Positions 60,248-64,000 of a stretch of 64,000 nucleotides of DNA are shown here, piece by piece. Positions within the stretch are counted from its first letter, which is position 1, and each line of letters opens with the position of its first letter. The translations under genes were made by a program, and so were the position numbers. This DNA is from Gymnogyps californianus (taxonomy: Eukaryota; Chordata; Aves; Accipitriformes; Cathartidae), in assembly GCF_018139145.2 (NCBI RefSeq), contig NC_059473.1, positions 310,001-374,000 of the forward strand, read 5' to 3'. The notes under the pieces were generated by a model that was not told the DNA's origin, ran no database searches, and saw only the letters and a list, made by a program, of their open reading frames with translations.

Positions 60248-61657
60248 ATGCAAGCCCTGCACGCCCAGCTCCAGGGCCGCAGCAGACCCACCGGGCAGGA
60301 GCTCCTCCTGCTTGCACCAACCAGGCAGACTCGGTGTAGGAACGCCGCAAAGCCGGCAGCGGCCGTGCCCTTGAAAGCCGTCACCCTGCTCTTTCACAGG
60401 CAGCCACCAAAGGTTTGGGCTTTGCCCATCAGCAGGGGGGAGCTGGTACACCCCAGCCACCCGCCGCTCTTCCTCCTCCTTGCGCAGGGAGACAACTTCT
60501 ACACAGACCAGAGACGTGCAACGGTCAAGAGTTTTCCCAGTAGAAAGATTTTTCCACTGGAAAAACGGAGATTGAACAGACTCGGAGCGTCGCTCAGGCT
60601 CAGGACGTTTGTTTGCCAAAAGCAGGCAAGCTCTGCCTGCCTGTTCCTACCTGCCAGCCGCAGGCAGAGCCCAGTCCTGGCAGGCTGCCTGCCCACAGCC
60701 CGGCTCCTGGGAGAGGCACGGCTCCCCAAAAAGGGATTTTTAACATCCACAGGAGGGAAATTTCCCTCTTCAGGAAACCACTTGTGCATGCACAAGTTGT
60801 CCTCGAGGAGATTCCTCACCAGGCTCAATGACGTGCCTAAGGCTTTTCCTGAAGAAGGACCCAGCGGAACAACCAAGCTATCCTCACAGGGACAGACGCA
60901 AACCAGCAGTCCCAACGGCAGGAGCCTGGCCTCATCGCTGCTGAAGGGCTGTCACCCCTTACAGCTGCTCCCAAGCGCCGGCCTCCTTTCTCAGTCAGGA
61001 CAAAAACTTTGTTCTTTCTCCGCGTTTCCCCCCGCCGATGTGCCTACGACAGAACTTCATCCAAAAGTCGTTTCAAACCCACAGGCGGCTCATCTCCCTG
61101 CATCGCTTGCTTGTTCGCTGACGTCTTCCAGGACCGAGAGCAGGCGGGGAGACGTGGTGTGTTCTCCCCCTGCCGTCGCGACACGTCTCCGATCACCCGC
61201 CCGTTCTGCCTGCCAGGAGACAGAAGCAGGAGCGCAGGGGGTGTCACGCTGCACTCCAGAGCCCCGAAGCAGTGGCAGGGCACCCCAAGCCCTCCCGGTG
61301 CCCCCGCTCACAGGTTTGCTCCCCAGGCACTCAGAGGCCCAAACACTTCAAGCCCAGGTCTCCGTTCAGCAGACAGCACTTTCAAGGGGATGGAGGAGTT
61401 CCCTTGCGGGACCCTCGAGGGTACAGCGAGACCTCTCTGTACTTTGTACAACACAGCAAAGTTCTCCTTCCCGTTTGCTCAGTAGAAGAGACAGTGGAGA
61501 CAGATACCAGAAACAGTCGGCGTGCTCAGGATGCTGGTACCCGTGCTGGGATGCCGGCGCTCTGACTAGAACAGCTGACAGGTCCCGTGCAAAAGCGGGA
61601 CCTGCCGTTTCCCTTCCCTTTTGGCAGATAAACCAGGAAAGGATTGATCAGCTCTAG
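60248..61657 (+). other. 469-codon open reading frame, coding status doubtful
   Basis: An ATG-started frame runs 469 codons without a stop in DNA of about 55-60% GC. At that composition a stop is expected about every 30 codons, so the length is notable, and the codons of the first third favour G or C at the third base. Against coding: the peptide is rich in Ser, Pro, Arg, Leu, Gln and Ala with scattered Cys, I see no domain, signal peptide or periodic pattern, and a 215-codon frame overlaps it on the other strand at 59,972-60,619. It could be a single-exon or internal-exon protein, part of a noncoding RNA, or an accident. No recognisable promoter or AATAAA was tied to it. Confidence 0.12.
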
Positions 61658-64000
61658 TGTTTTCATTTAAGGCAGGTACCTCCGTGCGCCCTGTGCCATC
61701 TCATCAGCTGATGCACAATTTCCCAGGACTCTGCATGTAAATTAAAAGGTTTGCTGCTATGTCTTCTTGCTAGCATGGCTACGAACGCAACCAGGGATTT
61801 TCTACGCCTAGCTGGAGTCACGGAAGAGAGGATGAGGTGGGACCCATCCATCAGCTCTTGCCTGAAGGCAAGGGTAACTATATCCTAATGTTTCCAAAGA
61901 ATTACTTAATTTGCTCTTAAAATCTGCCACAAGCTTTATTCCAGCACCTCACTGTCCTTACGTTTATACGCCTTCTCCTTGTGCCTAACAAACTGCCTAA
62001 AGCAAGATCCTAGCCCATCCCATTCTTTTCTTACCCACAATAAAAATTCATAGAAAACAGCAGTGTTCCCTTTTGGAACTATTTTGCAAAGGAATGTAAC
62101 CCCTATTAAACTCCGAGGAACCGAAGTAATGTCAGAAAGTGACCTGAATAACACGACAAGTTATACTCTTAATTTCAAAGCTGTCTAGGGTGTTTCGCAC
62201 CACAGGCACACAGAAAGAATACGCACATAAATTTGAAGAATTGCAGCCCTGTTTACTCGTGTTATACAGCTCAGCGTCTCCGGGTGGGGAACCTGCTGCC
62301 AAGAACAACCCGTGCAGCTCAAGCCAAAGGAAAGGTGACAGGAGACGATGGCCGAGTCCTGCCAACGGCCCCAGGAGGGTATCTTCCACTTTCCTCTGTG
62401 CTCTGCAAGCACAGCTCTGCAGACGCAGGTAATAACTCAGATACGATTGAAGGGATGCAGATGCTGAAAAGGGTATTTTCTCTCGCTGCCTGCTGACGCT
62501 GCACCAGAACCGAACCGCGGGAACACGCCGCTTTCGAAGCCAGCACTGCTTCTGCTGGGCAGAGGTTGAGCCACGGCATCAAGGTACCAGGCTTAAAAAC
62601 AGACCTCGTGAGAAGCTGGAAGCGACACTGAAAAATGACTGTTCCCAAAGCTATTATTAAGACTCAAACAGCAGATTCGTCAGGCCATGGGCTCCTGGGT
62701 GGGAGGCACACCAATGAAACAGGAGGAAATGGGGTGACCTGAATTCGGCAGGCATTACCCTGCCTGTCCCCAAAGCTGTTCCTTAAGGTCCGGGGGAGAG
62801 CTTTAGGAAAATGAGCAACTTATTCACAGCTTCTTTGGCACCAGTCAGGAGCCTCCCTTGGGATCACTGGACATTGGTTATTTGGCACAGGAAAGGAGCG
62901 TTATGTTTTGTTTTGTTTTTTTTAAATCAGCATAAACAGGACTTGAGCCTCCACTTTAAATCCCCGTTTGCCTGTGGAGGAGGCCCATCCTGCTGGGCAG
63001 CAAGAGGAGCCTTGCTCCGGATCCAGGACGAGCTGTCCCAGGAGCTTCCCTGCCTGGAGGACAGCGTGATCTCCAGGCTGCTTGCGCTCAGGGAGGCATC
63101 ATCTGGACCGAAAACCCTCCACCAAAAAAAAAAAAAAAACCAAACCCAAACAACCCAAAACTCAGGAGAGGCTGTGGCTGTGATGAGCATTGTTTCTGCT
63201 GGATTGGGCTTGCTTGTTTGTTTCCCTGCTTCCAGAACAAATATTAATAGCTGCGTATACTCGCCTTCAGCAAGCGCAATCCCCCAAAGCAGCGTCAGGG
63301 CCTCGCATGAACCCGAGCAGTGACTCACGTCTCGACGTTGGAGGAGACAGCCAGTGTTTAACCTACCGTGGCTCCAGATTAGGGTTTCAGCAGCGTGCCT
63401 CACAATGATGTGCCACTTAGCGCTTTCCCTCCTCCTGCCTACACACTACTTTCCCCCCCACCCCAAGAAATGTGGGAACGGCTTTAGAAGTTACTAGAGC
63501 TCCTATTGCCCGGTGAACCCGAAGCCTCTGTACGGCACCTGATGAGAAAGCCTGGCTACTTACGGCAGGGACCGCAGTGGGGACAGAGGTCCCCGGGTGA
63601 CAGGCGGTCTCGGGCAGCGGGGATGGATGCGATGGGACGACCGAGTCCCGCCTGCTCCCTGCTGCTTTCTGAAAACGGCTGTCCCGCACATGTGGGGGAA
63701 AAAAAGGCTCGCTCTTTCTTTTTCAAATCACTGCTGCGCTTGAGGAGATGAGAGTCATTTCCATCAGCGCATGAAGTTTTCCTTAAGCCCTTTTCTTGGG
63801 AAGAGTGACTCACTGAAGTATCCATCTGAAATGTTCTCTCGAGGTATTTTTAGACAACAGTGGTGGTGGTCCAGTGAGTCACGGCTCCAGTGCTGCCCAT
63901 TACACTGAATGCAAAAAGCAATGGGATCCCATTTAACGGATTGCTTTCCAGGGCTGCTTCCACAGAGCTCTGCTTCCCCAGCAGCACGAGCTCTCGCAGC
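61658..64000. other. No gene recognised
   Basis: AT-rich DNA at 61,880-62,180, an A tract at 63,125-63,139 and otherwise ordinary noncoding sequence. Confidence 0.6.

Noticed and set aside
1..64000. CRISPR arrays, operons, rRNA genes, bacterial insertion sequences
   Set aside because: No regularly spaced repeats, gene-dense strings or rRNA sequence are visible. The DNA is vertebrate nuclear in character.

Overview
The window is nuclear DNA from a bird. The clearest sign is a 5'-truncated CR1 LINE at 11,641-11,908 that ends in the direct-repeat tail (ATTCAGTGATTCT) typical of avian CR1. A second sign is a solo LTR at 48,467-49,142 that I recognise as a bird endogenous-retrovirus type (ERVL-like). 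Old MIR-like and other amniote SINE fragments, a compact CpG island and the absence of Alu or L1 fit the same picture. Nothing looks bacterial or viral in organisation. There are no operons, CRISPR arrays, rRNA genes or intact retroviral genes. I cannot name the species.

Most of the 64 kb is intronic or intergenic. The one strong gene signal is the CpG island at about 23,340-24,560. On its minus strand lies a start codon in good context, followed by an arginine-rich then hydrophobic leader (43 codons) and a consensus splice donor. This is the signal-peptide exon of a secreted or membrane protein, and the gene would run towards position 1. I do not recognise the protein. Downstream on the same strand, 13,271-13,375 has the look of a terminal coding exon, a charged coiled-coil-like tail ending in four glutamates, with an AATAAA about 470 bases further on. 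A GC-rich possible exon lies at 13,630-13,898. Whether these belong to the 24-kb signal-peptide gene is inference.

On the plus strand, splice-bounded open segments at 31,573-31,702, 33,197-33,447, 33,852-34,006 (with an AATAAA at 34,482) and 38,261-38,309 may be exons of a second gene. None is recognised and the chain is not proven. A 469-codon open frame at 60,248-61,657 is unusually long for its surroundings, but its composition does not look like a known protein.

The most interesting element is the solo LTR. A tRNA-Ile(AAU)-like sequence with recognisable Pol III A and B boxes sits directly against the LTR's own TATA box, flanked by a 5-bp repeat (CCAGT). The LTR itself has a one-mismatch 5-bp target-site duplication (gatgc/gacgc). 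One element therefore carries both a Pol II and a Pol III promoter.

Region by region: 1-11.6 kb is noncoding with old SINE fragments, a GC-rich block (7.8-8.6 kb), two perfect inverted repeats (10.15 and 10.40 kb) and AT-rich blocks. From 11.6 to 13.9 kb come CR1, MIR and the possible minus-strand terminal exons. From 14 to 23.3 kb the sequence looks intronic. The CpG island and promoter lie at 23.3-24.6 kb. From 24.7 to 38.3 kb are the possible plus-strand exons and AT-rich noncoding DNA. From 38.3 to 48.4 kb is noncoding with microsatellites. The LTR with tRNA lies at 48.5-49.1 kb. From 49.1 to 64 kb is noncoding with a CR1 remnant, a CpG-dense patch and the long open frame.
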